The notes beneath the pieces are model-generated. The model saw only the letters and a list, made by a program, of their open reading frames with translations. It did no database searches and was not told the origin of the DNA. The position numbers and the translations under genes were made by a program. From NCBI GenBank assembly GCA_036702975.1, contig DATNPX010000005.1, positions 1-47,281 on the forward strand: DNA of 47,281 bases. Reading direction: 5' to 3'. This DNA is from DATNPX01 sp036702975. Lineage in GTDB: Bacteria; Cyanobacteriota; Vampirovibrionia; Obscuribacterales; Obscuribacteraceae. This document shows, in pieces, positions 1 through 7,474 of the stretch (positions within the stretch are counted from its first letter, which is position 1; every line of letters starts with the position of its first letter).

Positions 1-2
1 CC

Positions 3-1001
3 AAAATTGTTTCGCCATCTGCATTTCAAGCTGCTGACGATAAGCATGTCTGCTCCATTATCAAGCTTGAATGTGTTGTCTCTGTGAAGAATCTTGCGGA
101 GTCGAAGAAGCGAACTAGCATGAAGCTAGTTGCATGTTGCCAGCCTTTTTCTCGTCCGGAGAGCGGTCCGGCAGGAATTATGACCGTACGTTTCTCCGGG
201 GTTCCCGTTCAGGGACTGCAAAGATGGAGTGACTTCCTCCAAGAAACAAATTTCCGAGACAATCAGATTAGTAGGTTTGAAGCTGTCGGTGGCGACTTCC
301 CTGTCGACAAGGGCGCGCGCGTGAGGCTAATGAACGCCATTCGCCAGACTTCGACTGCCCAACAATTTGGCGAGCATCTCTATTATTTCCTCAGGAATGG
401 TCATTTACGTCCAAGGCTGGATTCTGTTTTAGCTATGTTGAATGAACCGTTTATTGCCCAGCCTGATCTCGCTTACATATATGAACTGGCGGGAAATGGC
501 TCTATTGTGAGGCGAACACTGCCGAAGAATCCCTTTCAGGTTGGAATCATCGCTGATTGCCAAGATTCGATCATTGCTGACACAACCATCTCCGGTGGAT
601 TTAGTCCAGTTATTGTCTTCCGAAACGACGTAGCGCACCTTGGCTCAATGTCTGGTGGAAAGCATGGCGGCCAGCCACTTGCTGGAGATCCACTGAATTG
701 GTGCGAACTTCAGGATTTTGGAGGCAGCGAGAGTCTCGCGCAAGGATTAAGCAAGGGGCGACTGGGAACGAAATTGACGGTTGTCGAACCATCAAACCCA
801 ATCTGGCCCATTGATTCCGCTCGAGCAATGAACTTTGATGTCTTCAGAAAACTTGATGGAAAAAGCTTGAATTCGCAGCCACGGAAGAATTTTTATAGTG
901 GTGGCCTAGCGCTTGATATTGAAATTGGCGGCATTCGCCCATCCACCGCTGCGCTAGATGTACTCTCAATGCGAAATTTGCGGTTTAAGCGGAAGGTCTA
1001 G
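3..1001 (+). CDS. Hypothetical protein, 5' end outside the window
   Basis: The reading frame is open from base 3 to the TAG at 999-1001, with no stop before the left edge, so about 332 codons are visible and the true start probably lies outside. A GTG at 84 is possible, but no convincing ribosome binding site precedes it. I recognise no family. The protein has no obvious membrane segment, is mixed in composition, and has a Gly-rich stretch in the middle (around the run GSMSGGKHGGQPLAGDP). It reads in the same direction as the stress-protein gene 160 bp downstream. Coding is supported only by frame length and the lack of a competing ORF. Confidence 0.6.
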   Translation, partial: KIVSPSAFQAADDKHVCSIIKLECVVSVKNLAESKKRTSMKLVACCQPFSRPESGPAGIMTVRFSGVPVQGLQRWSDFLQETNFRDNQISRFEAVGGDFPVDKGARVRLMNAIRQTSTAQQFGEHLYYFLRNGHLRPRLDSVLAMLNEPFIAQPDLAYIYELAGNGSIVRRTLPKNPFQVGIIADCQDSIIADTTISGGFSPVIVFRNDVAHLGSMSGGKHGGQPLAGDPLNWCELQDFGGSESLAQGLSKGRLGTKLTVVEPSNPIWPIDSARAMNFDVFRKLDGKSLNSQPRKNFYSGGLALDIEIGGIRPSTAALDVLSMRNLRFKRKV

Positions 1002-1161
1002 TCATCCGGCACCGAGTTCGATTCTACCTCGAGTGACAAAGTCTAACTAGGATAATTTTTGCAGACGACTGTTCTGCTACAGTCACACTGCCGAACTTTG
1101 AGAGTATGATTCGTAGGATAGGTGCCACTTGTTTAACTTACTTGTATTGGAGTGGTAAAAG

Positions 1162-1650
1162 TTGAAGATACTAATCGCGCTTGATGAATCACCCTATTCG
1201 CGTGCCGCACTAGATTCGGTGCTCGCTCGCCCGTGGCCGGCCGATAGTAAGTTCAAAATCTTGAGTGTGATGGAGCCTTTCCACCCCGAATATGCAGGAT
1301 GGCAGACCGCTTACACTCCTGTTGCAATCGAAGGTCAAAAGACGATCCGCGACAGCGTTGTCAAACTCGTTGAAGAGGCTGAGAAGTTACTCGCTGAATT
1401 GTTCGGTGCTGAAAATGTAATTGGTGAAGTTACAGAAGGCTATATCAAAGAACGGATTCTTGATGACGCAAAACAGTGGCAAGCTGATTTGATCGTGGTC
1501 GGTAGTCACGGTCGCCGAGGTTTTACGAAATTCCTACTCGGCAGCGTTTCCGAAGCAATTGCTTCCCATGCTACGTGTTCTGTAGAAATTGTGCGCACTA
1601 AGGAAAAGCCTGCGTCGGCGACTCCTGTTACTGCTCCCGAATCAGCTTGA
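1162..1650 (+). CDS. Universal stress protein (UspA family)
   Basis: A single-domain Usp of 162 residues. It opens with the beta-strand MKILIALDES, which carries the conserved Asp near residue 8. The ATP-binding signature GSHG-x9-GS sits at residues 114-128 (G114, G117, G127, S128), so this belongs to the nucleotide-binding subclass. The start is TTG, preceded by TTGGAG about 9 nt upstream. The last about 12 residues are a Pro/Ala-rich tail outside the fold. Usp proteins act in the cytoplasm in stress survival; the ligand here is inferred from the motif only. The 3' end overlaps the 3' end of the convergent kinase gene by 23 bp, so the two transcripts are antisense at their tails. Confidence 0.93.
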   Translation: MKILIALDESPYSRAALDSVLARPWPADSKFKILSVMEPFHPEYAGWQTAYTPVAIEGQKTIRDSVVKLVEEAEKLLAELFGAENVIGEVTEGYIKERILDDAKQWQADLIVVGSHGRRGFTKFLLGSVSEAIASHATCSVEIVRTKEKPASATPVTAPESA

Positions 1651-3745
1651 ATTGGCTCCTCTGCTGTTTGGATGTCTGACTTCGTTGTGCCTCTTCTAAG
1701 CTGTTCGCTTCGCCCTTGAGCCAGCTCATAGTTTTGCTCAGCTGCATTGCCTTTTTGATATCGAGAATCGCTTTCTCGTATCGCTTTAAGTCTCCTTCTG
1801 CCCTGGATCTGAGCACGTAGCTGTATGCGATCGTCTCTTTGTCTTTTATTTCTCCTGCTTGGTCGATGAATTCGTTCATTGTTTTTATTGCTTGCTCCGG
1901 TTTGCGTAAGTGTATGTAGGAGTCTGCGAGTATTTGCATCGAATTCATCAACTTCGGGCTTGCGACCGGCTGTAAATCTTTTATTGCTGCCTCATAATCT
2001 TGCAGGTCGTGGTAGTAATACCCTCGCGTATTCAATAAATCAGGTGTTTTCGCGATAGCTATTGCTTTCGAAATTTCATCTATAGCGTCAGGTTTTCGAT
2101 GCGCCTTATTCAAGAAGTACGAGTAATCAGAATGATACACAGGTACTGAGGGACATAACTGAACGAGTTTTTTGCAATCTTCAATTCCTTGGTCTATGTT
2201 TTCCATCTCGACGTCAAAACTCGCGCGTTGCTCATAGGCCCCAGCCATGTTCGGTGATAATTTGAGAGCCGCATCAATGTAGCTCAGACCTTCTTGCGAT
2301 TCTTTTTCTGCCAGTTTAGGGTTTGCAGTTTTGTCTTTGCGATATTTTTCGACGAGCTTTGCCGCTTTGTCGACCAACGCCAGTGACTCACGAGCTGGTT
2401 GTGTCTCTGCTGTCGGTGTTGGTGCTGTTAATGTTTGCATTGGCGTTCCGGCTGTGCCAGATGCCGTTGAAATTACAGAGCCCGAAGTGCTTTGCCGTTC
2501 CACTGTCTGTTGGGTTTTCGAAATCGCGAACCCTGTTTTTTCATTTACAGCCGCGAATAGCAACCCGCTAACCGCCGCGATTCCGGAAAGTATTACAACG
2601 CAAATCAGTACCGTTAGTCTTTGCCTAGAATTGTTGGCGACAGGTGTTGAAATCTCTCGTGATGTGTTTGACGTTCGCCGTGTCGGCAGCATTTCCAAGG
2701 CATGCTTCAACTGCATCGTGTTTTGAAATCTGTCATCTGGATTTTTTTCTAAAGCCCTTAAGACGATTGTTTGTAAATCAGCAGGAATATTGAGCGCTGG
2801 GTCAAATCGTGGTGGTGCGCCCTCTTTGTGCAACATCATCGTCTCGAGCGAACTCTGTCCCATGAGCGGTGGGTGGCCTGAAAGAGATTCGTACATCACA
2901 CACCCTAAAGAGTAAATGTCCGAACGAGCATCAACGCGCTCTCCTTTGCATTGTTCCGGGCTCATATAGAGAGGACTGCCAAATATGTCACCTGTTTTCG
3001 TGAGCGTCTGTCCTTGGACATGAACCGGTGCTCTAGCAATGCCGAAGTCTACGACTTTGAGATGCTCTAAACCTGCGGTGTCGCAAGTGATCATAATGTT
3101 CGCCGGTTTCAGATCGCGATGAATAATGCCAAGGTTATGGGCATGAGTGAGCCCTTCGCAGATTTGTATGAAGAAATCCACGGCTTGTTGAACGGGTAGT
3201 CTATGTTGTCCGGCTAATCGATTTGCGAGAGTGTTGCCTGCAACGAAGTCCATTACTATGAATGCTTCGCCGCTTTCACTGATTCCGGAGTCATAGACTG
3301 AGACTAGATTCGGATGATTGAGTTGACCGGCAGTTTTGGCTTCGCGGTCCAGCCGCAGCATGAATTGTTCTTGCTGAGATAGCTTAGCTGGTAAAAGTTT
3401 GAGCGCAAAAAACCTGTTTACAGCAAGGTGTTTTGCCTTGAAGACTGTACCCATGCCGCCGTGCCCGAGCTCTTGTACCAGCTCGTAGCGATTGTTGATA
3501 ATTGTTCCTAATTTTGATTGTAGGGCCGGCACAACATATGGTGCCTGAGACGTGTTGTGCTCGGTGAAGTCCTGCATGGTTGCATATTCATGCGGAGCCG
3601 GCTTTGGTGTCACTGGATCCTGCCGGCCAACAGCCTTTTGTGCTTGTGAACTTAACAGCGGTGTACAGGTACAGCGAGTGCTGTAATTTTGGCACACAGA
3701 GCAGACTTGAGCTGGGTTCTGTCTTTGTAGTTCGGTTGGCTCCAC
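1628..3745 (-). CDS. Membrane Ser/Thr protein kinase with C-terminal TPR domain
   Basis: A 705-residue PknB-type (Hanks) kinase. Order of parts: a Cys cluster (C15, C18, C25, C27) that may bind zinc; kinase domain about 87-355 with the Gly loop GHGGMG (94-99), ATP Lys K116, HRD at 209-211, DFG at 233-235 and the activation segment GSPLYMSPEQ; a single membrane helix about 378-400; then about 300 residues of TPR-like helical repeats, predicted outside the membrane. All catalytic residues are present, so it should be active. The start is GTG with no clear Shine-Dalgarno sequence. A poly-A run lies just upstream on the coding strand. The architecture parallels the kinase at 28431, where LRRs replace the TPRs. 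Likely role: sensing by the TPR module and cytoplasmic phosphorylation; the targets are unknown. Confidence 0.92.
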   Translation of the reverse strand: MEPTELQRQNPAQVCSVCQNYSTRCTCTPLLSSQAQKAVGRQDPVTPKPAPHEYATMQDFTEHNTSQAPYVVPALQSKLGTIINNRYELVQELGHGGMGTVFKAKHLAVNRFFALKLLPAKLSQQEQFMLRLDREAKTAGQLNHPNLVSVYDSGISESGEAFIVMDFVAGNTLANRLAGQHRLPVQQAVDFFIQICEGLTHAHNLGIIHRDLKPANIMITCDTAGLEHLKVVDFGIARAPVHVQGQTLTKTGDIFGSPLYMSPEQCKGERVDARSDIYSLGCVMYESLSGHPPLMGQSSLETMMLHKEGAPPRFDPALNIPADLQTIVLRALEKNPDDRFQNTMQLKHALEMLPTRRTSNTSREISTPVANNSRQRLTVLICVVILSGIAAVSGLLFAAVNEKTGFAISKTQQTVERQSTSGSVISTASGTAGTPMQTLTAPTPTAETQPARESLALVDKAAKLVEKYRKDKTANPKLAEKESQEGLSYIDAALKLSPNMAGAYEQRASFDVEMENIDQGIEDCKKLVQLCPSVPVYHSDYSYFLNKAHRKPDAIDEISKAIAIAKTPDLLNTRGYYYHDLQDYEAAIKDLQPVASPKLMNSMQILADSYIHLRKPEQAIKTMNEFIDQAGEIKDKETIAYSYVLRSRAEGDLKRYEKAILDIKKAMQLSKTMSWLKGEANSLEEAQRSQTSKQQRSQFKLIREQ

Positions 3746-3885
3746 GGGGCTTTTCTTTTTTTTGCTGACTGTTCGCAGACACCGGGAATCAGGGGTTTCC
3801 GAAAATCAGAATGGTCCGGAGGCATTGAATGCAAATCCAGACCTGAAGATCCAGCATATCAAGGTTTGTGGCACACCGCCGACTA

Positions 3886-4035
3886 TTAGGTTTCAGTCTT
3901 TGGAGTATTTTCCGCCTCTTCCGGTGGTTCGGTAAAAGGTTCGAAGAAGACTCTCTTCCCACCTATGAATAGCGAAAGGGCGACATAACCGAAAATGATG
4001 ATGAGAAATAACCACCAGGAAGTTGGCTGATACAT
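3886..4035 (-). CDS. Candidate small single-pass membrane protein (49 aa)
   Basis: On the minus strand an ATG at 4033-4035 opens a 49-codon frame ending in TAA. It encodes a short N-terminus, one strongly hydrophobic helix (core WWLFLIIIFGYVALSLFIGG), a basic stop-transfer GKR, and then an acidic Pro/Glu/Thr-rich cytoplasmic tail. This layout is typical of real bacterial small membrane proteins. An AAGAAGAG purine run lies about 5 nt before the ATG. It lies upstream of the kinase gene on the same strand, 140 bp away, and may share its transcript. No family recognised. Confidence 0.5.
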   Translation of the reverse strand: MYQPTSWWLFLIIIFGYVALSLFIGGKRVFFEPFTEPPEEAENTPKTET

Positions 4036-4212
4036 AAGAGCTCTTCTTTACCTCGTTGATTCTTGGTCGATAATCCGGAGACAGAACTAGAGATGGAAAT
4101 AGAAATATGAAATATATGGATGCGTACGAACGGTACTAAGGGACTAAACCGTGGACAAACCGAAGCAAGAATCTTACTAATAGCTCATCCGAATAAGTTT
4201 CATCAATTAGAT

Positions 4213-4218
4213 TATAAA
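4213..4218 (+). promoter_or_regulatory. Candidate -10 box for the structured leader
   Basis: TATAAA lies about 13 nt before the first long stem of the structured leader, so a transcript would start close to base 4225. No good -35 hexamer is visible, so this is a weak call. Confidence 0.3.
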
Positions 4219-4230
4219 CATTTGAGGCTC

Positions 4231-4345
4231 GGTCCGTCGATGGCGCTTTTCCCAGTCCTCTTGGGATGCAAGCTGTTACTGCTGGCATTCCCTATGACGG
4301 ACCTCATGACCACCGTTTTGTATGTGCTATAAAAGCACGGTGGTC
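4231..4345 (+). ncRNA. Structured 5' leader RNA (possible cis-regulator)
   Basis: Three nested or adjacent helices are visible. P1 pairs GGTCCGTC (4231-4238) with GACGGACC (4296-4303), 8 perfect bp. Inside it, P2 pairs GGGATGC (4263-4269) with GCATTCCC (4285-4292, one bulge) and continues through AGC/GCT to a 7-nt loop. A short alternative hairpin, CCCA/TGGG (4251-4265), competes with P2. After a 4-nt linker, P3 pairs GACCACCG (4308-4315) with CGGTGGTC (4338-4345), followed by CTTTAT; it could be a weak terminator or a sequestering hairpin. The element ends 42 nt before the ATG of the Lys-rich exported protein. I could not match it to a known riboswitch class. Confidence 0.5.
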
Positions 4346-4387
4346 TTTATCGAGTAACTTCTCGAGTCAATGGCAAGGGAGAATCTA

Positions 4388-5500
4388 ATGGATACCTTCA
4401 AGCAGTCAAAAGTGTTTGCGACTGTTAGTGCAATGTTAGGGATGTTCGTTAGCGGCAGCGCGGTTTGGGCTGGACCATCCTCCGTGCTTGACCCCTATGT
4501 TGAAATCGCGGCTCCGACTACTAAGGCTGCCAAAAAGCAAACGCTTATTCCCGAATCGAATACAGAACAGACATCCACTACATACGTAAACATGGATGGC
4601 ACTGATACAAAGCCGGCTGTACCGATGCACATCAAGAAGCCGCATTTTTCATTGCATTCAAATTCGACGAAACCAGAAACACAATCTATAGCTAAGACCA
4701 AAGTTGAGAAGATCAAAACCGCTAAGATCGAGACCAAGAAAGTAGAAACGAAAAAAGCTTCGATCGACCCTGCAACGTCTGGGGATGGTGCAAAGACGAA
4801 ACTAGTCGACGGCACCAAGTCTATAGGAGATGGAGTCGCGTCCGGCACAAAGAAAGTCGGTGACGGTATCACATCTGGTGCTAAAGCCTCTGGTGCCTTC
4901 TTCGTTAAGGGCGCCAAAGCCATTGGCAGTGGCTTCAAGGGGTCAGACGATAGCTCGGCTCAGAGTTCGGTAAAGAAAGACAAGGCCGAAAAGGAAAAGC
5001 CAGAAACTAAAATTGGCGAAGAGATCAAAGAAAAGAAAGTCGTAGCCGAAAAGAAGAAAGACGACGCGAAGAAGAAGGACGACAAGAAAAAGAAAGACGG
5101 AGTTCTTTCGCCGATTTCAAATACCTTCAAAGGTACGATGTTTGAGATCAAAGACAGTCTTCACGCTGCTACCGACAAGTTGGCAATCACAAAGCCGAAG
5201 CCAGGTAAAGACAGTGCTGCTGAACGAATCGCTCAGAAGGCGGCCAAGAAAGAATCAAAACAACAGCCTAGCTATCTTGCGAATGGAAAACAGGTCAAGA
5301 ATTCTTCGGACAGCGGAGATGGATTGTTGAGCAAAACGTTCGGCAAACTACCTTTCGTGGGTGGTGGAAAGAAGAACTCCGATGGCTCTGAGACCAAAGT
5401 CGCTAAAAGGAGTGACTCAGACTCAGATGGGGTACTGACCGACGAAAACCCTCGCCAAACGGCAGACAAGTCCGAGACTCCGTTGGGTGGTTCGCTCTAG
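4388..5500 (+). CDS. Exported Lys-rich low-complexity protein with 11-residue repeats
   Basis: I chose the ATG at 4388 because AAGGGAG sits 6-7 nt before it; an in-frame ATG at 4370 has no such site. The 370-residue product begins with a Sec signal peptide (basic start, hydrophobic core, likely cleavage after SAVWA). After a Thr/Lys-rich spacer come about four imperfect 11-residue repeats of the type DGTKSIGDGVA / SGTKKVGDGIT / SGAKASGAFFV / KGAKAIGSGFK. These suit an amphipathic helix of the apolipoprotein/phasin/LEA kind. A highly charged Lys/Glu/Asp stretch and a disordered tail follow. No enzyme motif is present. The likely location is periplasm or envelope; the function is unknown. It is preceded by the structured leader RNA. 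Confidence 0.8.
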   Translation: MDTFKQSKVFATVSAMLGMFVSGSAVWAGPSSVLDPYVEIAAPTTKAAKKQTLIPESNTEQTSTTYVNMDGTDTKPAVPMHIKKPHFSLHSNSTKPETQSIAKTKVEKIKTAKIETKKVETKKASIDPATSGDGAKTKLVDGTKSIGDGVASGTKKVGDGITSGAKASGAFFVKGAKAIGSGFKGSDDSSAQSSVKKDKAEKEKPETKIGEEIKEKKVVAEKKKDDAKKKDDKKKKDGVLSPISNTFKGTMFEIKDSLHAATDKLAITKPKPGKDSAAERIAQKAAKKESKQQPSYLANGKQVKNSSDSGDGLLSKTFGKLPFVGGGKKNSDGSETKVAKRSDSDSDGVLTDENPRQTADKSETPLGGSL

Positions 5501-5554
5501 GTTGAGGCAACTTGTTGCTGGACGCGTTGCGCCATCGGCAATAATGTGTCGCGC

Positions 5555-6355
5555 TTATATGATGATTTCGCAGGCCGGCAACCACTTGGTCAGTTCGACC
5601 AGACCGGGGTAGGTGACTTTGGCGCTGCGCACCCAAAGTTCTTTCAAGTTTGTCAGCCTGGTCAGATAAATCAGTCCTTCGTCAGTAATCTTGGTGCAGT
5701 TAAGTCGGACCTTTTCTAGGGTCGTGCAGGCTTTGATGTGCCCTAAGCCTTTGTTGCTAATCTCCGTGAAAGACAGGGAGAGGACTTTCAAGTTCGTAAA
5801 TGAGCTAATGTGGGACAGAGCCTCGTCCCCAATTTCGGTGTTGTCCAGGACCAACTCCCTTAGGACCGAGCCCTCAGGAATCAAACTAAGACCATAGTTG
5901 CTGATTTTTGTTGAGGAAAGGTTCAATTTGGTCAAATGGCGCAGGTCTTTGAGGTGTGAGAGCCCTGCATCCCCAATCTGCGTGCAGCTAACGTCTATCT
6001 CTTTCAATCCAGTCAACTTGCCGACGTGAGCTAGTTCCTGGTCTGAGATTTCGCTCCCTAAAAAAGAGATGCCGTAAAGCCCATCGGTTCTTAGTTCGGA
6101 TAAAGCGCTGCAGCCGGTTGTATGGTCATAGCTGCAATACAGCGCCAGGCGTGCGTCTGCGGGAACCTTAATACTGCCCATTGCTTCAGCGTGATATTTG
6201 GCTTTGCCGTCATCGTCGAGCATGTACAGCTCGCCCAATGAGACCTTTGTCGGGAACTCCATGGTCACCAACTCAAGGGTGATTTTGTCTGATATCACCG
6301 AAGCCCCGTCGGTGCGGGAAGCTACCTTCCCGAGTTGCTCGCTTTCCGTGCCCAA
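5555..6355 (-). CDS. Leucine-rich-repeat protein
   Basis: A 266-residue protein. Residues from about 95 to the end are consecutive LRRs of roughly 24 residues with the bacterial pattern (for example LKDLRHLTKLNLSSTKIS, then similar units with T-x-I and L-x-x-L). No signal peptide or membrane helix is seen, so it is probably a cytoplasmic protein-interaction scaffold. The start is TTG, with AAGGGGAT about 9 nt upstream. The repeats and the C-terminal LPAC cap resemble the LRR half of the kinase at 28431, which ends in LPACSLIP. It may be a free-standing version of that sensor module; this link is an inference from repeat style only. Confidence 0.85.
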   Translation of the reverse strand: MGTESEQLGKVASRTDGASVISDKITLELVTMEFPTKVSLGELYMLDDDGKAKYHAEAMGSIKVPADARLALYCSYDHTTGCSALSELRTDGLYGISFLGSEISDQELAHVGKLTGLKEIDVSCTQIGDAGLSHLKDLRHLTKLNLSSTKISNYGLSLIPEGSVLRELVLDNTEIGDEALSHISSFTNLKVLSLSFTEISNKGLGHIKACTTLEKVRLNCTKITDEGLIYLTRLTNLKELWVRSAKVTYPGLVELTKWLPACEIII

Positions 6356-6401
6356 AACGGTCTATCCCCTTACTAGAGGTCTTAAGTGAATATTCTTATA
6401 T

Positions 6402-6506
6402 TTATCTTACCCACTCAATTTTTTGGTAACCCCCCGCGGGGATTTTTGCTGAGCCATTTTCAGGATTAATGTTGTGCTCGCCACCCGGCTTATAATTCAC
6501 GGCCAT
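6402..6506 (-). CDS. Candidate 34-aa small protein
   Basis: On the minus strand an ATG at 6504-6506 opens a 34-codon frame ending in TAA at 6402-6404. A full AAGGAG Shine-Dalgarno sequence (complement of 6517-6522) lies 10 nt upstream. The peptide is hydrophilic, begins MAVNYKPGGEHN and ends GGYQKIEWVR. It stands between speD and the LRR gene on the same strand, ending 46 bp before the LRR start codon. Support is the ribosome binding site and the codon run; no homologue known to me. Confidence 0.42.
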   Translation of the reverse strand: MAVNYKPGGEHNINPENGSAKIPAGGYQKIEWVR

Positions 6507-6602
6507 GAGCCGGGAACTCCTTGTTTAATAAGGGTTTCCATTGTCTAGCTGTGGGGGCGCAGATGGGCATGAGAAGGCAGTCTATAGTCGTCCAAAAGCA
6601 GA

Positions 6603-6631
6603 TAGACGCCACCGAACTAACGAGGCGTCTA
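6603..6631 (-). terminator. speD: Hairpin downstream of speD
   Basis: TAGACGCC (6603-6610) pairs with GGCGTCTA (6624-6631) around a 13-nt loop, 26 bp past the speD stop. On the minus strand it is followed by TCTGCTTTT, a broken U-run, so it is at best a weak intrinsic terminator or a 3' end stabiliser. Confidence 0.45.
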
Positions 6632-6656
6632 CCCTTATTGGTTAACTGCTGCGCTT

Positions 6657-7082
6657 TTAGCGGGCAGCTGCCAGGCGCATGCGTTCTGACTCTATGATAT
6701 TTCCTGCTTTGCCTATGCTGCGCGGAAATTCGCGACCGCGCATGAGCAATTGCTTGTCGACGCTTTCTGGTTTGAATATGCTGCAGAAATATTCGACTGC
6801 AGCGTCAACGTCGAATTCGCGACAAGAGAAAATGTCGAGAGTGACGAACTGTTTGTCTGGAAATGTATGGATCGAGATGTGTGACTCGGCGATCAGCACG
6901 ATGCCGCTCACTCCCCAATCATCCGGTACGGTTCCTTGATAGCGGAAAACGTACGGTGGCATTATTTTCGTCATGTCCAGTTGCTCTGGATAAGCATCTA
7001 GCGCTTGACTAACTAATCCCAGGTCTGCCAGCAAATCTTTTGGGCAGCCATAGGCTTCTAGGATGAGATGTGGTCCGAACAT
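6657..7082 (-). CDS. speD: S-adenosylmethionine decarboxylase proenzyme
   Basis: A 141-residue short (Thermotoga/Bacillus-type, class 1b) AdoMetDC. It self-cleaves between E66 and S67 in the motif AESHISIHTFP, turning S67 into the pyruvoyl cofactor. H72 and C87 match the processing and catalytic residues of the family. It makes decarboxylated SAM, the aminopropyl donor for spermidine synthesis. The ATG at 7080-7082 has a strong AAGGGGG ribosome site 7 nt upstream. No speE or other polyamine gene lies beside it. The 392-bp upstream region is unusually long and could hold regulation. Confidence 0.96.
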   Translation of the reverse strand: MFGPHLILEAYGCPKDLLADLGLVSQALDAYPEQLDMTKIMPPYVFRYQGTVPDDWGVSGIVLIAESHISIHTFPDKQFVTLDIFSCREFDVDAAVEYFCSIFKPESVDKQLLMRGREFPRSIGKAGNIIESERMRLAAAR

Positions 7083-7474
7083 GTTTCTTCCCCCTTTCGT
7101 TCGTTGGTGTGACGAACGTGTTGTAGGCTCCGGTAATCAAAACGCCTTTCGAGACTCGTCTCGATCGGTCATCTTGTGGGGTACACGAAACGCTTACTTA
7201 CACCAGTGTTGGACAGACCGTTCTGGGAGTTGGGCGTTGTTGTGCGTTGCGAGTCAACCTCCTTGTGGAATTCTCGAGAGAGTTATTCTACAAGAAAAAT
7301 TCTGGGATGGCTCGAATTTAGTTTTGTCGAAATGTTTTGTCTGGGTCAAAAGTTGGCTAACTTTTCCGGAACGTTCAGAAGGTGATCGCTGGCCCGCTTA
7401 GCGCAACTTTGGTGTGCTGTGAGAAAGCGCACTGTAAGCCATTCTTTGCGTCAACAAAGGAATTGGTGCCTGTG
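7083..7474. other. Long noncoding stretch between dnaE end and speD start
   Basis: No credible gene on either strand. It contains a short AT-rich perfect hairpin, AAAAGTT-GGCT-AACTTTT (7348-7365), which may end dnaE transcription, and a near-perfect palindrome, CGAGAC-TC-GTCTCG (7150-7163), about 70 bp before the speD start. A perfect AAGGAGG on the minus strand near 7260 has no start codon at usable spacing. Confidence 0.5.

Larger units (their letters stand above)
6356..6656. other. Intergenic region between LRR gene and speD
   Basis: About 300 bp. It holds the small 34-codon frame on the minus strand (listed separately), a perfect CCCGGCT/AGCCGGG inverted repeat (6484-6514) that covers that frame's start codon, and the hairpin at 6603-6631. 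No further gene seen. Confidence 0.5.

Noticed and set aside
2323..2726. Plus-strand frames opposite the TPR kinase
   Set aside because: Antisense shadows of a gene with clear domain structure.
4120..4332. Plus-strand frame of 70 codons upstream of the Lys-rich protein gene
   Set aside because: It runs straight through the structured leader RNA and has no ribosome site; the base pairing explains the region better.
4231..4345. Assignment of the leader RNA to a named riboswitch class
   Set aside because: Compared from memory with the conserved cores of SAM-I, TPP, cobalamin, c-di-GMP and fluoride classes; none matched, so no class is claimed.
4495..4938. Long minus-strand frame opposite the Lys-rich protein
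   Set aside because: Mirror of biased codon use in the low-complexity gene, with no ribosome site. The plus-strand frame has a signal peptide and Shine-Dalgarno sequence.
6431..6440. GC palindrome CCCCGCGGGG as a terminator
   Set aside because: The loop would be too small and the sequence lies inside the candidate 34-codon gene.
7063..7401. Plus-strand frames between speD and dnaE
   Set aside because: Antisense to the speD start, Trp/Ser-rich composition, no ribosome site.
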